Positions 43,267 through 52,695 of a stretch of 64,000 nucleotides of DNA are shown in pieces. The DNA is from an uncultured Clostridia bacterium (GTDB lineage Bacteria > Bacillota > Clostridia > Christensenellales > UBA1242). The translations under genes were made by a program, and so were the position numbers. The first letter of the stretch is position 1. The number at the start of each line of letters is the position of its first letter. The stretch spans positions 53,595 to 117,594 of the forward strand of contig CALVNY010000001.1 in assembly GCA_944350085.1 (NCBI GenBank), written 5' to 3'. The notes below the pieces were generated by a model. That model ran no database searches. It saw only the letters and a list, made by a program, of their open reading frames with translations, and was not told the DNA's origin.

Positions 43267-44811
43267 ATTAAAAAGTTATTTAAGGCAGTTTTTATACTAA
43301 CATTATTTTCTGTAATAAGTAGATTAATTGGTTTTTTATATAAAATATTTTTATCAAGAGTAATTTCAACAGAAAGTTTAGGGCTTTACAGCATTGTTCT
43401 TTCAATTTTTATGGTTTTTATTACTTTGGTAAGTTCCGGAATGCCTATTGCAATTTCAAAACTAACAGCATCAAACAAGGTAAACAAAAATTATATAAGC
43501 ACTCACTCCCTTGTTTATGCTGGACTTAAAATTGAAATTGTATTTTCTTTAATTTTAATTTTAGTTATTATATTGTGCAAAGGTTTGCTAGTGCCAATTT
43601 TGGGCAGTGAAAGTAGTTACTTTTTACTATTAAGTTTAACACCTGCAATAATTTGTGCAGGAATTTACTCCCCTTTTAGAGGTTATTTATGGGGTGAAGA
43701 ACATTACTTAAAAGTAAGTTTGGTTGAATTTTTTGAACAAATTATTAAAATTATTGTTTTGTTTGTTTTAATTAAATTAAGTTTTAACTTAGAAAACTTG
43801 TTGCCATTAGGCATTGCAATTAGCATTTCGGCAGTTTTAAGCACAGTTATTGGAATTATTTACTATTTCACAAGTGGTGGAAAACTAAGTAAAAAAGAAA
43901 TAAAATATAGACCAATTATTGATAGCGCCCTACCACTTACCACAACAAGATTTTGCGGTAGTTTAATGCAACCAATAATTTCTGTTCTTTTGCCAATTCG
44001 TTTAATTTCTTTTGGATTTTCAAAATCACAAGCACTTAGTGCATTGGGTGTTGCAATGGGTATGACCTTTCCTATTTTAACTATTCCTTCCACCCTTATT
44101 GGTTCATTGTCTATGGCTTTAATTCCAGAAATTGCAAGCCTGATTAAGCAAAAAAACATAAATGCTTTACAACGACAAATTAATAGTTCAATTTTATTTA
44201 CAATGTGTTGTTCGTTTTTGTGTTTTATATTTATTCTTCCTTTGGCACACCCTATTTGCGACTTACTTTTTGAAAATTACGATGCAGGAACTTATTTAAT
44301 ATATGCGTCGTGGATTATAATTCCAACAGGGCTAAGCGCAATTACAACTTCAATATTAAATAGTTTAGGACACGAAAAATTTACTTTTAAATATTTTATT
44401 TATAGTGCAATTTTAAGTATTTTAATAATTGTGTTTATCCCAAAATATGTTGGCGTTCACTCACTATTTATTTCAACAGGTTTAGGAATGTCTTTAATAT
44501 ATTTTTTAAACATAAAAAAAATAAACAAAACATTAAATATTCGCCAAGCATCATTAAAATATTTGTTAAGCTTAGCATTAATTAGTGCACCATGTTTGTT
44601 ACTTTCAAAATGGTTGTACAACATTTTTGAATTAATGTATGGAACTATTTTTGGATTAATAGCAAGTGCTTCAATTACAATTGTTTGCTTTGTACTTTTA
44701 CTTTTAGTTTTCAATTTACTTGATATTAACATAATAATTAAAAACATAAAATCTTCAAACAAACCTATTATTCAAAAAGAAAAACACAAAAAAGTAAAAG
44801 TTACCAAATAA
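43267..44811 (+). CDS. SpoVB-like polysaccharide/lipid flippase (MVF/MATE type), probable AUU start
   Basis: A polytopic membrane flippase of about 514 residues and about 14 helices. It belongs to the SpoVB family (O-antigen/wall precursor export). An N-terminal segment, KKLFKAVFILTLFSVISRLI then GFLYKIFLSRVISTESLGL, aligns with SpoVB (LISRILGF.YRI.LA..IG.EGLGLY) and is in frame upstream of the first ATG (43411). No ATG, GTG or TTG exists in that stretch. AGAGGTGAT is followed 4-5 bases later by ATT at 43267. I infer an AUU start. Otherwise the protein would begin inside helix 2. Confidence 0.8.
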   Translation: MKKLFKAVFILTLFSVISRLIGFLYKIFLSRVISTESLGLYSIVLSIFMVFITLVSSGMPIAISKLTASNKVNKNYISTHSLVYAGLKIEIVFSLILILVIILCKGLLVPILGSESSYFLLLSLTPAIICAGIYSPFRGYLWGEEHYLKVSLVEFFEQIIKIIVLFVLIKLSFNLENLLPLGIAISISAVLSTVIGIIYYFTSGGKLSKKEIKYRPIIDSALPLTTTRFCGSLMQPIISVLLPIRLISFGFSKSQALSALGVAMGMTFPILTIPSTLIGSLSMALIPEIASLIKQKNINALQRQINSSILFTMCCSFLCFIFILPLAHPICDLLFENYDAGTYLIYASWIIIPTGLSAITTSILNSLGHEKFTFKYFIYSAILSILIIVFIPKYVGVHSLFISTGLGMSLIYFLNIKKINKTLNIRQASLKYLLSLALISAPCLLLSKWLYNIFELMYGTIFGLIASASITIVCFVLLLLVFNLLDINIIIKNIKSSNKPIIQKEKHKKVKVTK

Positions 44812-44850
44812 AATTTAATATAAAAATTTAATATAAAAATTTAATGTGAA
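44811..44850. repeat. 13-bp tandem repeat, about three copies
   Basis: The unit AAATTTAATATAA repeats three times (starting near 44811, 44824 and 44837), with the last copy changed. It begins right after the SpoVB-like stop codon. Probably slippage in AT-rich DNA. Confidence 0.6.
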
Positions 44851-44902
44851 TAAATACTCATTAATAATTTTTAAATCAAATTAACAAAATATTAAAAAAA
44901 TT

Positions 44903-44930
44903 AAAACTCATTTTACAATGAGTTTTTTTG
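44903..44930 (+). terminator. Terminator of the SpoVB-like gene
   Basis: A 10-bp stem (AAAACTCATT / AATGAGTTTT) with a TTAC loop and T-tract. Confidence 0.75.
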
Positions 44931-44963
44931 TATAAAAAAAATTAATAATGTAATAATTATTAT

Positions 44964-45686
44964 ATGACATACACATTAATTTTTAGAAGTATAATAATTT
45001 ATTTGTTAGTCTTAATATTACTTAGGATTATGGGTAAAAGGCAATTAGGCGAAATGCAACCATTTGAACTTGTTATAATGCTAATTTTTGCAGACCTTGC
45101 AACAATTCCTATGGCAGAAACTGCCCTACCATTAATTCACGGAATAATTCCAATTTTAACACTATCAGTTATGCATTATGTTTTATCTTACCTTTCAAGA
45201 AAAAGTTTGTATATGAGAAAGTTAATTAATGGCAAACCAAAAATTATAATATCTCCAAAAGGCGTTGAGCATAGTGCCTTAAAGGAACTAAACTTAAATT
45301 TTAGTGATGTTATGGAAGGAATAAGAGGCTGTGGATATTTTAATTTGGAAGAAATTTTGTATGCAATTATGCAAACAAACGGCACAATAACAGTACTGCC
45401 TAGAAGTGAATATGCCCCACTAACAGCAATGGATTTAAAAATTGACAAAGAAAAAGCGAGTTTGCCCATAATTGTTTTTGCAGAAGGTAAAATTTTAAAG
45501 GAAAACTTGCAATTGGCAAAAATAGACACTGACTTTTTAAATAAAAAGATAGAAAGTGCTGGTTTTAAAAGATTAAAAGATATAATGCTTATTACAATTA
45601 ACACCGAAGGAAAAATGTATATCCAACCAAAAGATGGTGAATTTGTAACCATTGAAACAGAATACAAGGGGGATAAAAACTGGTGA
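44964..45686 (+). CDS. YetF/DUF421 membrane protein
   Basis: A 240-residue protein with three N-terminal membrane helices (about residues 5-80) and a cytoplasmic domain. Family motifs are RIMGKRQLGEMQPFELVIML (residues 21-40) and, in the domain, GYFNLEEILYAIMQTNGTI. DUF421 proteins occur widely in spore formers and are linked to germination or envelope functions; the mechanism is unknown. No clear ribosome binding site. The stop overlaps the next gene's GTG by 4 bases. Confidence 0.85.
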   Translation: MTYTLIFRSIIIYLLVLILLRIMGKRQLGEMQPFELVIMLIFADLATIPMAETALPLIHGIIPILTLSVMHYVLSYLSRKSLYMRKLINGKPKIIISPKGVEHSALKELNLNFSDVMEGIRGCGYFNLEEILYAIMQTNGTITVLPRSEYAPLTAMDLKIDKEKASLPIIVFAEGKILKENLQLAKIDTDFLNKKIESAGFKRLKDIMLITINTEGKMYIQPKDGEFVTIETEYKGDKNW

Positions 45687-46069
45687 GAAGATTAATTGCC
45701 ATAATAATAATTAGCATAAGTTTAATTATACTTGCCACTTTTGAAGTTGTTGCAGTAAAAAAAATCAATACAAATCTATTAAAAGATGTAATTTATCTTG
45801 AAGAAATTACTAAACAAAATGAAGATAACATTGTTAATATTTCCAATGAAATTACTCAAATTAAAGATAATTGGGACAATATTGAGCCCACACTTTGTTT
45901 AATGTTTAACCATAAAGATTTAAGCACAGTAACCGACACACTTGCATTAATACAAGCATATGTGTTTAATAATGATTATGACAATGCAGTTGCACAAGTT
46001 CATCTGCTTAAAGAATATGCAGAAAAAAATGAACATGTTATGGGGTTTAATCTACAAAATTTATTATAA
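45683..46069 (+). CDS. DUF4363-like membrane-anchored protein
   Basis: A 128-residue protein with one N-terminal membrane helix (residues 4-26) and an extracytoplasmic helical domain (EEITKQNEDNIVNISNEITQ; DYDNAVAQVHLLKEYAEKNE). Similar small proteins (DUF4363) commonly follow YetF in Clostridia and are thought to act with it. The start is GTG (45683-45685), overlapping the YetF stop as GTGA, which shows translational coupling. Confidence 0.75.
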   Translation: MRRLIAIIIISISLIILATFEVVAVKKINTNLLKDVIYLEEITKQNEDNIVNISNEITQIKDNWDNIEPTLCLMFNHKDLSTVTDTLALIQAYVFNNDYDNAVAQVHLLKEYAEKNEHVMGFNLQNLL

Positions 46070-46098
46070 AAAAAGGATACGATTTTGTATCCTTTTTT
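46069..46098. terminator. Bidirectional terminator
   Basis: A 12-bp perfect stem (AAAAAAGGATAC / GTATCCTTTTTT) with a 6-base loop, between convergent genes. Confidence 0.8.
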
Positions 46099-46129
46099 AT
46101 GTTTTAAATTAATCAATATTTATAGAATT

Positions 46130-46723
46130 TTAATTATTGTTTTCTTCACCTTTTCCATTGCCTTTGTCTTCCAACTTTTTTTCATTTTCTTGTTTTTGTT
46201 TTAAACACATAAACTTGTACATTTCTTTATCCTGTAAAATTATGATTGTGTTAAACGAACTAAAAGTTAAAATTAAAATCATTAAACCTAAATTTGACAA
46301 CAACCCAAATTCAAAGTTAAGACATAATGCAATAATTGTAAAGATAGTTGCAAAAGCAATAATAACATCACAAACAATATATAAAATTTCCAAAGAACTA
46401 AATTTTTTGTTTAAGTCAATTTTAAGTGGAGTTTTTAGTTTTTGCATTACAATTTCTTTTTCACATATTAGTTTAATAGTTTTGTTAGTTTTAACAATTA
46501 AAATTATGCAATTTGCAACATACAAAGCATTTGCTAAAATCAAAAAAACAACTAAAACAAAATTTAATGTGTCGTTAACAGCACGCATAAAAGATGCAAC
46601 AAACAAAACAATGGATAATGCAAACAAAACAACAAAAATTGCCAAATAAATTGAACTCACAACCACTTTTTTGCGTAGTCCACTTACACTATACTTATCA
46701 AACACTAAGTTGTTTAATTCCAT
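46130..46723 (-). CDS. Four-helix membrane protein of unknown function
   Basis: 197 residues with four hydrophobic helices (about 23-48, 56-80, 109-133, 140-164) and a highly charged tail (QKQENEKKLEDKGNGKGEEN). A GAGGA site precedes the ATG. No family recognised. It follows uvrB-uvrA on the same strand, about 35 bases after uvrA in the opposite reading order (upstream of the uvrA stop), so it is likely independent. Confidence 0.55.
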   Translation of the reverse strand: MELNNLVFDKYSVSGLRKKVVVSSIYLAIFVVLFALSIVLFVASFMRAVNDTLNFVLVVFLILANALYVANCIILIVKTNKTIKLICEKEIVMQKLKTPLKIDLNKKFSSLEILYIVCDVIIAFATIFTIIALCLNFEFGLLSNLGLMILILTFSSFNTIIILQDKEMYKFMCLKQKQENEKKLEDKGNGKGEENNN

Positions 46724-46758
46724 ATATTCCTCATTTTATAATAATTTTTAAAATTATA

Positions 46759-49566
46759 TCATTTTATCAAATATGGTGCAAGATATTTGCCTGTGTAACT
46801 AGACTTAACTTTAACAATTTCTTCTGGTGTTCCTTTTGCAATAATTGTTCCGCCCTCATCTCCACCTTCTGGACCTAAATCAATAATATAATCGGCAACT
46901 TTAATAACATCTAAATTGTGCTCAATAACCACAACTGTGTTTCCGTTTGCAACTATTTTATTTAAAATTTGCACCAACTTATCAACATCATACATACTAA
47001 GCCCAGTAGTTGGTTCGTCCAAAATGTAAAGTGTTTTGCCTGTGCTCCTTTTACTTAGTTCAAGTGCAAGTTTAACTCTTTGTGCTTCCCCACCACTAAG
47101 TTCTGTTGCAGGTTGACCTAGTTTTATATATCCTAATCCAACTTCAATCATAGTTTGAAGTTTGTTTTTTAACTTTGGAACATTTTCAAAAAACTTGTAA
47201 GCATCATTTACTGTCATTTCTAAAACATCATAAATGTTTTTGCCTTTGTATTTAACTTCCAAAGTTTCTCTATTGTATCTTTTACCTTGGCAAGTGTCAC
47301 ATTTAACATAAATATCTGGCAAAAAGAACATTTCAATTTCTTTTATTCCAGCACCACCACAATCTTCACACCTTCCACCACTTATGTTAAAACTAAATCT
47401 ACCGGCAGAGTAACCTCTTTCTTTTGCATCAGGAGTTGTTGAAAACAATGTTCTAATATCATCAAAAAGTTTTGTGTATGTTGCAGGATTGCTTCTTGGT
47501 GTTCTGCCTATTGGGCTTTGGTCAATATTAATAACTTTGTCCCAAACCTCAACATTTTCAATGGATTTGTATGTTCCTTCAATTAAGCTTGAACCATTTA
47601 ATTTATTACTTGCCACAGGATACAATATGTCGCTAATTAAACTACTTTTTCCACTTCCACTAACACCTGTTATAACTGTCAAAACACCAACAGGAATTTC
47701 AACATTAATATTTTTTAAATTGTTTTGCTTTGCACCTTTGATTTTAACAAAAGATTTTGGTGTTCTTCTAATGCTTGGCACTTCAATTTTCTTTTTACCA
47801 CTTAAATACATTCCTGTAACACTTCTTTCACACTTGCAAACATCTTCAACACTCCCTTGAACCACAAGTTCGCCACCATTAATTCCAGCATAAGGTCCAA
47901 TGTCCACAATATTGTCGGCAAGTCTAATTGTGTCTTCATCATGCTCAACAACAATAACAGTGTTTCCCAAATCTCTTAAATTTGTTAATGTTTTAAGTAG
48001 TTTGTTGTTATCTCTTTGATGCAAACCAATGCTAGGTTCATCTAAAATATATAAAACACCAGTTAACCCACTTCCAATTTGAGTTGCAAGCCTTATTCTT
48101 TGACTTTCACCACCACTCAAACTGCCTGCCATTCTGTTTAAAGTTAAGTAGCCTAACCCCACATCAATTAAAAAGTTTAATCTATTTTTAATTTCTTTTA
48201 CAATAGGTTCAGCAACAACACTTTTTTCTTTTGAAAATTTTAAATTATTAATAAATTCCATAATTTTAACAACAGACAAATCGCAAAGTTCTGATATGTT
48301 TAACTTATTAATTCTAATAAATAGAACTTCTTTTTTTAATCTTCTTCCATGGCACTCATCACATGGAACATATTTAAACAACTTTCCTATTTCAGTTTTT
48401 GCAAATTCACTGGAGGTTTCTTTGTATCTACGCATTAAATTTGGAATTATGCCTTCAAAAGCCATTGGATGATCTTTTTTTAGCCAAGGAACATAAGTCA
48501 TAATTTTTTCGCCTTTTGTTCCATACAAAATCATTTGTTTTGCTTGCTCTGGTAAATCTTTAAATGGCGTGTCAAAATCAACATTAAAATTGTTTAAAAC
48601 TGCTTTATAAAACATGCCACTCATTGTTGCATCATAAGACCAGCCACTTGCACTTATTGCTCCATTAAGCAAACTTTTTTCAGGGTTTTTAACAATTTTG
48701 CTTTCATCAATATTTTGTAAAAATCCAAGTCCAGAACAATTTGGACATGCTCCAAAAGGATTGTTAAAACTAAAAATTCTAGGCACAATTGCATCAATGC
48801 TATAACCACAGATTGCACAAGCATTTTTTATTGAGTACAACTCAATTTCTCCATTGCATTCAATTTCAACTTTTCCATCTGCCAATTTTAATGCTGTTTC
48901 CAAACTTTCATTAAGTCTAGTTGTAATATCTGGTTTAATAATCAACCTATCAACAACAACGCTTATGTTATGCTTAATGTTTTTATCCAAATTAATTTCT
49001 TCATCTAATGATTTAATTTCGCCATCAATTTTTACTCTAACAAAACCTTGTTTTTGAAAATCTGCCAATTCCTTTGCAAAAGTTCCCTTTTTACCTTTAA
49101 ACATAGGTGCTAAAATTATTATTTTGCTATTTTCTTCCATTGACAAAACTTTTTCAACAATCTTATCAATGCTTTGACTAGTAATTGGTTTATTACAATT
49201 TGGACAATATGGCACACCTAAATTTGCATATAGCAACCTTAAATAATCATAAATTTCGGTTATAGTTCCAACAGTACTTCTAGGATTGTTACTTGTAGTT
49301 TTTTGGTCAATGCTAATGCTTGGACTAAGTCCATCAATAGAATCCACTTCTGGTTTGCTCATTTGCCCTAAAAACATTCTTGCGTAACTAGACAAACTTT
49401 CCATATATCTTCTTTGTCCTTCGGCATAAATTGTGTCAAAAGCAAGTGTGCTTTTGCCACTTCCACTAACTCCTGTAAAAACCACAAGTTTATTTCTTGG
49501 AATAACAACATCAATATTTTTTAAATTGTTTTCCCTTGCACCTTTAACAACAATATCTCTAAGCAT
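46759..49566 (-). CDS. uvrA: UvrABC excinuclease subunit A
   Basis: Damage-recognition ATPase of nucleotide excision repair. The 935 residues have two ABC ATPase halves. Walker A sites are GVSGSGKSTLAFDT (near 32) and GVSGSGKSSLISD. Signature motifs are LSGGESQRIRLA and LSGGEAQRVKLA. Zinc modules show CPNCNKP/CAICGYS and GRCEDCGGAG/CDTCQGKRY. Length and order are normal. Its start directly follows the uvrB stop, so the two are co-transcribed. Confidence 0.97.
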   Translation of the reverse strand: MLRDIVVKGARENNLKNIDVVIPRNKLVVFTGVSGSGKSTLAFDTIYAEGQRRYMESLSSYARMFLGQMSKPEVDSIDGLSPSISIDQKTTSNNPRSTVGTITEIYDYLRLLYANLGVPYCPNCNKPITSQSIDKIVEKVLSMEENSKIIILAPMFKGKKGTFAKELADFQKQGFVRVKIDGEIKSLDEEINLDKNIKHNISVVVDRLIIKPDITTRLNESLETALKLADGKVEIECNGEIELYSIKNACAICGYSIDAIVPRIFSFNNPFGACPNCSGLGFLQNIDESKIVKNPEKSLLNGAISASGWSYDATMSGMFYKAVLNNFNVDFDTPFKDLPEQAKQMILYGTKGEKIMTYVPWLKKDHPMAFEGIIPNLMRRYKETSSEFAKTEIGKLFKYVPCDECHGRRLKKEVLFIRINKLNISELCDLSVVKIMEFINNLKFSKEKSVVAEPIVKEIKNRLNFLIDVGLGYLTLNRMAGSLSGGESQRIRLATQIGSGLTGVLYILDEPSIGLHQRDNNKLLKTLTNLRDLGNTVIVVEHDEDTIRLADNIVDIGPYAGINGGELVVQGSVEDVCKCERSVTGMYLSGKKKIEVPSIRRTPKSFVKIKGAKQNNLKNINVEIPVGVLTVITGVSGSGKSSLISDILYPVASNKLNGSSLIEGTYKSIENVEVWDKVINIDQSPIGRTPRSNPATYTKLFDDIRTLFSTTPDAKERGYSAGRFSFNISGGRCEDCGGAGIKEIEMFFLPDIYVKCDTCQGKRYNRETLEVKYKGKNIYDVLEMTVNDAYKFFENVPKLKNKLQTMIEVGLGYIKLGQPATELSGGEAQRVKLALELSKRSTGKTLYILDEPTTGLSMYDVDKLVQILNKIVANGNTVVVIEHNLDVIKVADYIIDLGPEGGDEGGTIIAKGTPEEIVKVKSSYTGKYLAPYLIK

Positions 49567-51519
49567 TTACTCTATTTCCTTTTTAAGTTCATTTATTTCA
49601 TCTCTTAATTTAATTGCACTTTCAAAATCAAGCATGTCACTTGCTTGTTTCATTAGTTTTTTAAGTTCTTTAATTCTTGCATCAACACCATTTAGACCAA
49701 TAACAACTTTGCTATCCTTAATCTTTTTAGTAATATTAAGCGTGTTTTGAACACCTTTAATTATGGTTTTAGGTGTAATATTGTGCTCAATATTATATTT
49801 TTGTTGAATCTCTCTACGACGGCAAGTTTCATCTATTGCCACTTTCATACTATCCGTTATTACATCTGCGTACATTATAACTCTTCCGTTGCTATTTCTA
49901 GCAGCACGGCCAATAGTTTGAATAAGTGCCCAACTGCTTCTTAAAAAACCTTCCTTGTCAGCATCAAGAATTGCAACTAGTTCAACTTCTGGAATATCAA
50001 GCCCTTCCCTAAGCAAATTTATTCCAACCAACACATCAAACTCATCACGGCGAAGTGAATTTATTATTTGAACACGCTCTAATGTGTCAATGTCGCTATG
50101 CAAATATCTTACTCGAACTTTTTTGCCTGTTAAGTATTCAGTCAAACTTTCAGCCATTTTTTTGGTTAAAGTTGTAACCAAAACTTTGCCTTTGTTTTGC
50201 GTTACAATTTGGATTTGCTGATACAAATCGTCAACTTGCCCTTCAATCTTTTTAACTTCAATAGTTGGGTCAAGCAAACCTGTTGGCCTTATGATTTGTT
50301 CAACAAGATTATCACTATTTTTAAGTTCAAATTCTCCCGGAGTTGCAGAAACAAAAAGTGCTTGATTTATTCTGCTTTCAAACTCTTCAAAATTAAGTGG
50401 TCTATTGTCAAAAGCAGCAGGAAGCCTAAACCCATATTCCACCAAACTTTGTTTTCTTGCCTTATCCCCTGCATACATACCCCTAATTTGTGGCAATGTC
50501 ATATGACTTTCATCAACAAATAAAACAAAATCTTTTGGAAAATAATCAAGTAGTGTATATGGTGCTTCGCCAATATTTCTTCCGTCAAAATATCTGCTGT
50601 AATTTTCAATTCCTGAGCAGTAGCCAACTTCTTTCATCATTTCAAGGTCGTACATAACACGCTCTCTTATTCTTTGTGCTTCAATTAGTTTGCCTTTACT
50701 TTCAAAAAATTTAACTTGCTCTTCCATGTCACCTTCAATTTGCTCATATATTTTTTCAACATCATCATTTCCTATTGCATAGTGTGTTGCAGGCAAAATA
50801 AAAGCATGGTTTAAAGAATTTATTTTCCTGCCAGTTAAAACATCAATTTCGCTTATGCTTTCAATTTCATCTCCAAAAAACTCAACTCTAATTGCAATTT
50901 CATTTAAATTTGCAGGTATAATGTCCAAAACATCACCTTTGCTTCTAAAAGAACCACGAACAAAATTGATATCGTTTCTTTGATATTGCAATGTAACAAG
51001 TTTTTTAATGACATCATTTTTAGAAATTATGTCGTTCGGTCGAAGTGACAAACACATAGAAGAGTAAGTTTCGGGTGCACCTAGCCCATAAATACAACTA
51101 ACTGACGCAACAACAATAACATCTCGCCTTTCAAACAAAGAGCAAGTTGCACTATGCCTCAACCTATCAATTTCATCATTAATGCTCATATCTTTTGCAA
51201 TGTATGTGTCACTAGACACAATGTATGCTTCGGGCTGATAATAATCGTAATACGAAACAAAATATTCAACTCTATTTTCAGGAAAAAACTCTCTAAATTC
51301 ATTGCAAAGTTGAGCAGCCAAAGTTTTATTATGAGCAATAACCAAAGTTGGCCTATTTAAGTTTTTAATTATGTTTGCCATGGTAAAAGTTTTACCGCTT
51401 CCGGTAACACCTTTTAAAGTTTGAAACCTTAATCCGTCTTTAAAGCCTTCGGTTATTTTTTCAATCGCTTCTGGTTGATCCCCTGTTGGTTTGTAAGAAC
51501 TTACTAATTTAAAATCCAT
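49567..51519 (-). CDS. uvrB: UvrABC excinuclease subunit B
   Basis: Helicase-like damage verifier that is loaded by UvrA and recruits UvrC. The 650-residue protein shows Walker [15 protein letters not shown] (residues 39-52), the beta-hairpin segment [20 protein letters not shown] near 93, [10 protein letters not shown], helicase motif QTIGRAARN and the C-terminal UVR coiled coil ([20 protein letters not shown]). First gene of uvrB-uvrA. The site before ATG is weak (AAAGAGA). Confidence 0.97.
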   Translation of the reverse strand: MDFKLVSSYKPTGDQPEAIEKITEGFKDGLRFQTLKGVTGSGKTFTMANIIKNLNRPTLVIAHNKTLAAQLCNEFREFFPENRVEYFVSYYDYYQPEAYIVSSDTYIAKDMSINDEIDRLRHSATCSLFERRDVIVVASVSCIYGLGAPETYSSMCLSLRPNDIISKNDVIKKLVTLQYQRNDINFVRGSFRSKGDVLDIIPANLNEIAIRVEFFGDEIESISEIDVLTGRKINSLNHAFILPATHYAIGNDDVEKIYEQIEGDMEEQVKFFESKGKLIEAQRIRERVMYDLEMMKEVGYCSGIENYSRYFDGRNIGEAPYTLLDYFPKDFVLFVDESHMTLPQIRGMYAGDKARKQSLVEYGFRLPAAFDNRPLNFEEFESRINQALFVSATPGEFELKNSDNLVEQIIRPTGLLDPTIEVKKIEGQVDDLYQQIQIVTQNKGKVLVTTLTKKMAESLTEYLTGKKVRVRYLHSDIDTLERVQIINSLRRDEFDVLVGINLLREGLDIPEVELVAILDADKEGFLRSSWALIQTIGRAARNSNGRVIMYADVITDSMKVAIDETCRRREIQQKYNIEHNITPKTIIKGVQNTLNITKKIKDSKVVIGLNGVDARIKELKKLMKQASDMLDFESAIKLRDEINELKKEIE

Positions 51520-51687
51520 AAAACAATCTCTTTAACTAAATTTTAAATGATTTATTGTAATATATAAATTATGACAACTGTTTGCTTAAAATTATATATT
51601 CTGTTAATAATTATAACATATTTTAATCAAAATTAATCAATTAATATATATATTGTTTTTATAAATAATTATACAAATATAATTTAA

Positions 51688-51716
51688 TTGCTTTATGCAA
51701 TAAATTTTGATAAAAT
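51688..51716 (+). promoter_or_regulatory. Promoter of the tail-anchored winged-helix pair
   Basis: TTGCTT (51688-51693), a 17-base spacer and TAAAAT (51711-51716). The expected start point near 51723 lies after the upstream in-frame ATG at 51688, which supports translation from TTG at 51736. Confidence 0.65.
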
Positions 51717-51735
51717 AAAAATTGAGGTAAATGTA

Positions 51736-52095
51736 TTGGATAAATTAACAGAAAAATTGCTTAAAATAATTAATGACATTGTAAAAGATGGCAATTATAA
51801 AGTAATAGAAAATAGTGAAATTTTATCTAAAATGCCAAAAAAACATAATTTAAGTATTGACGACCTTAAAAATATGATTAAATACTTAACAGAAAGGGAT
51901 TACATTGATGTTAAGTTTATAGATGACAAAAACTTATGTGTTGCTAGTTTGCCAAAAGGAAGATTGCATTTTGAAAATATTTTAAATCAAAATAAAACTA
52001 CAAACGCATATAGAAAATTATTTTTAGCATCTATTTTGGTTTCAGGCATTATGGCTTTTTTAGGTGCATTTTTAGCAGTATTTTTATTCAAATAA
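51736..52095 (+). CDS. Tail-anchored winged-helix-like protein, first of a pair
   Basis: 119 residues starting at TTG (51736-51738), which has GAGGT 7 bases upstream; the in-frame ATG at 51688 sits inside the promoter. The N-terminal 75 residues look like a winged helix (LTEKLLKIINDI; LSIDDLKNMIKYLTERDYID; FIDDKNLCVASLPKG). The C-terminus is one membrane helix (FLASILVSGIMAFLGAFLAV) with a very short tail. Paralogue of the next gene. Possibly a membrane-held regulator or adaptor; function unknown. Confidence 0.62.
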   Translation: MDKLTEKLLKIINDIVKDGNYKVIENSEILSKMPKKHNLSIDDLKNMIKYLTERDYIDVKFIDDKNLCVASLPKGRLHFENILNQNKTTNAYRKLFLASILVSGIMAFLGAFLAVFLFK

Positions 52096-52107
52096 AAGGA
52101 AAATTTT

Positions 52108-52467
52108 ATGCTTTCAAAAAAAGAAAAATCGGTTATGAATTATATATATACAAAGTGCGAAAATCAAGAATCTGTTTTGATTAGTCCACAAGATATTGCA
52201 ACAGCATGTATGGACAAATATGATTTAACAAATGTTGAAATTGAACAGATATTAAATGGTTTAGTGCTTGATAATTATATTGATGTTATAAATAGTGACA
52301 AAAAAGGCAAACTTGTTTATTGCATCACTTTAAAACAAAAAGGTGTAAGTTATAAAAGAGATAACGAACAACGCAAAAAAACAGCAGTTATGCTAATCAC
52401 TAGAACTGTTCTTCTTGCAATTTTATCGTTTATTGTTGGTGTTATTTTAAAATCTATTTTTAGTTAA
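52108..52467 (+). CDS. Tail-anchored winged-helix-like protein, second of a pair
   Basis: 119 residues: helical N-terminus (SKKEKSVMNYIYTKCENQES), then DLTNVEIEQILNGLVLDNYI as the recognition-helix region, a wing-like KKGKLVYCITLKQKG, and a single C-terminal membrane helix (VMLITRTVLLAILSFIVGVI). Same length and layout as its neighbour 12 bases upstream. An AAAGGA site precedes the ATG. Confidence 0.62.
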   Translation: MLSKKEKSVMNYIYTKCENQESVLISPQDIATACMDKYDLTNVEIEQILNGLVLDNYIDVINSDKKGKLVYCITLKQKGVSYKRDNEQRKKTAVMLITRTVLLAILSFIVGVILKSIFS

Positions 52468-52500
52468 AACTATTAACTTTTCTTAGTTAATAGTTTTTTT
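52466..52500 (+). terminator. Terminator of the winged-helix pair
   Basis: A 12-bp stem (AAAACTATTAAC / GTTAATAGTTTT) with an 8-base loop and T-tract, overlapping the stop codon. Confidence 0.78.
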
Positions 52501-52629
52501 AAATTGTTATTATAATAATTTACATTACTAATTAGTAATTTTAATGTGATAGAATATATTTTATATATAATACAACTTTAATTAATATTAAAATCCAATT
52601 TATTAACTAAATTTATTATTTTAAATACA

Positions 52630-52659
52630 AAAAAAGAGTAGAAAATTCTACTCTTTTTT
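52630..52659 (-). terminator. Terminator of the Ig-repeat surface protein gene
   Basis: A 13-bp perfect stem (AAAAAAGAGTAGA / TCTACTCTTTTTT) with a 4-base loop. Confidence 0.78.
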
Positions 52660-52695
52660 ACATAAGAAATTCAACAATTAATTTTTATTTCTTAA

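Noticed and set aside
46137..46649. Long plus-strand ORF opposite the four-helix membrane protein gene
   Set aside because: It is a shadow of the gene on the other strand; it has no ribosome binding site and unusual Ser/Lys composition.
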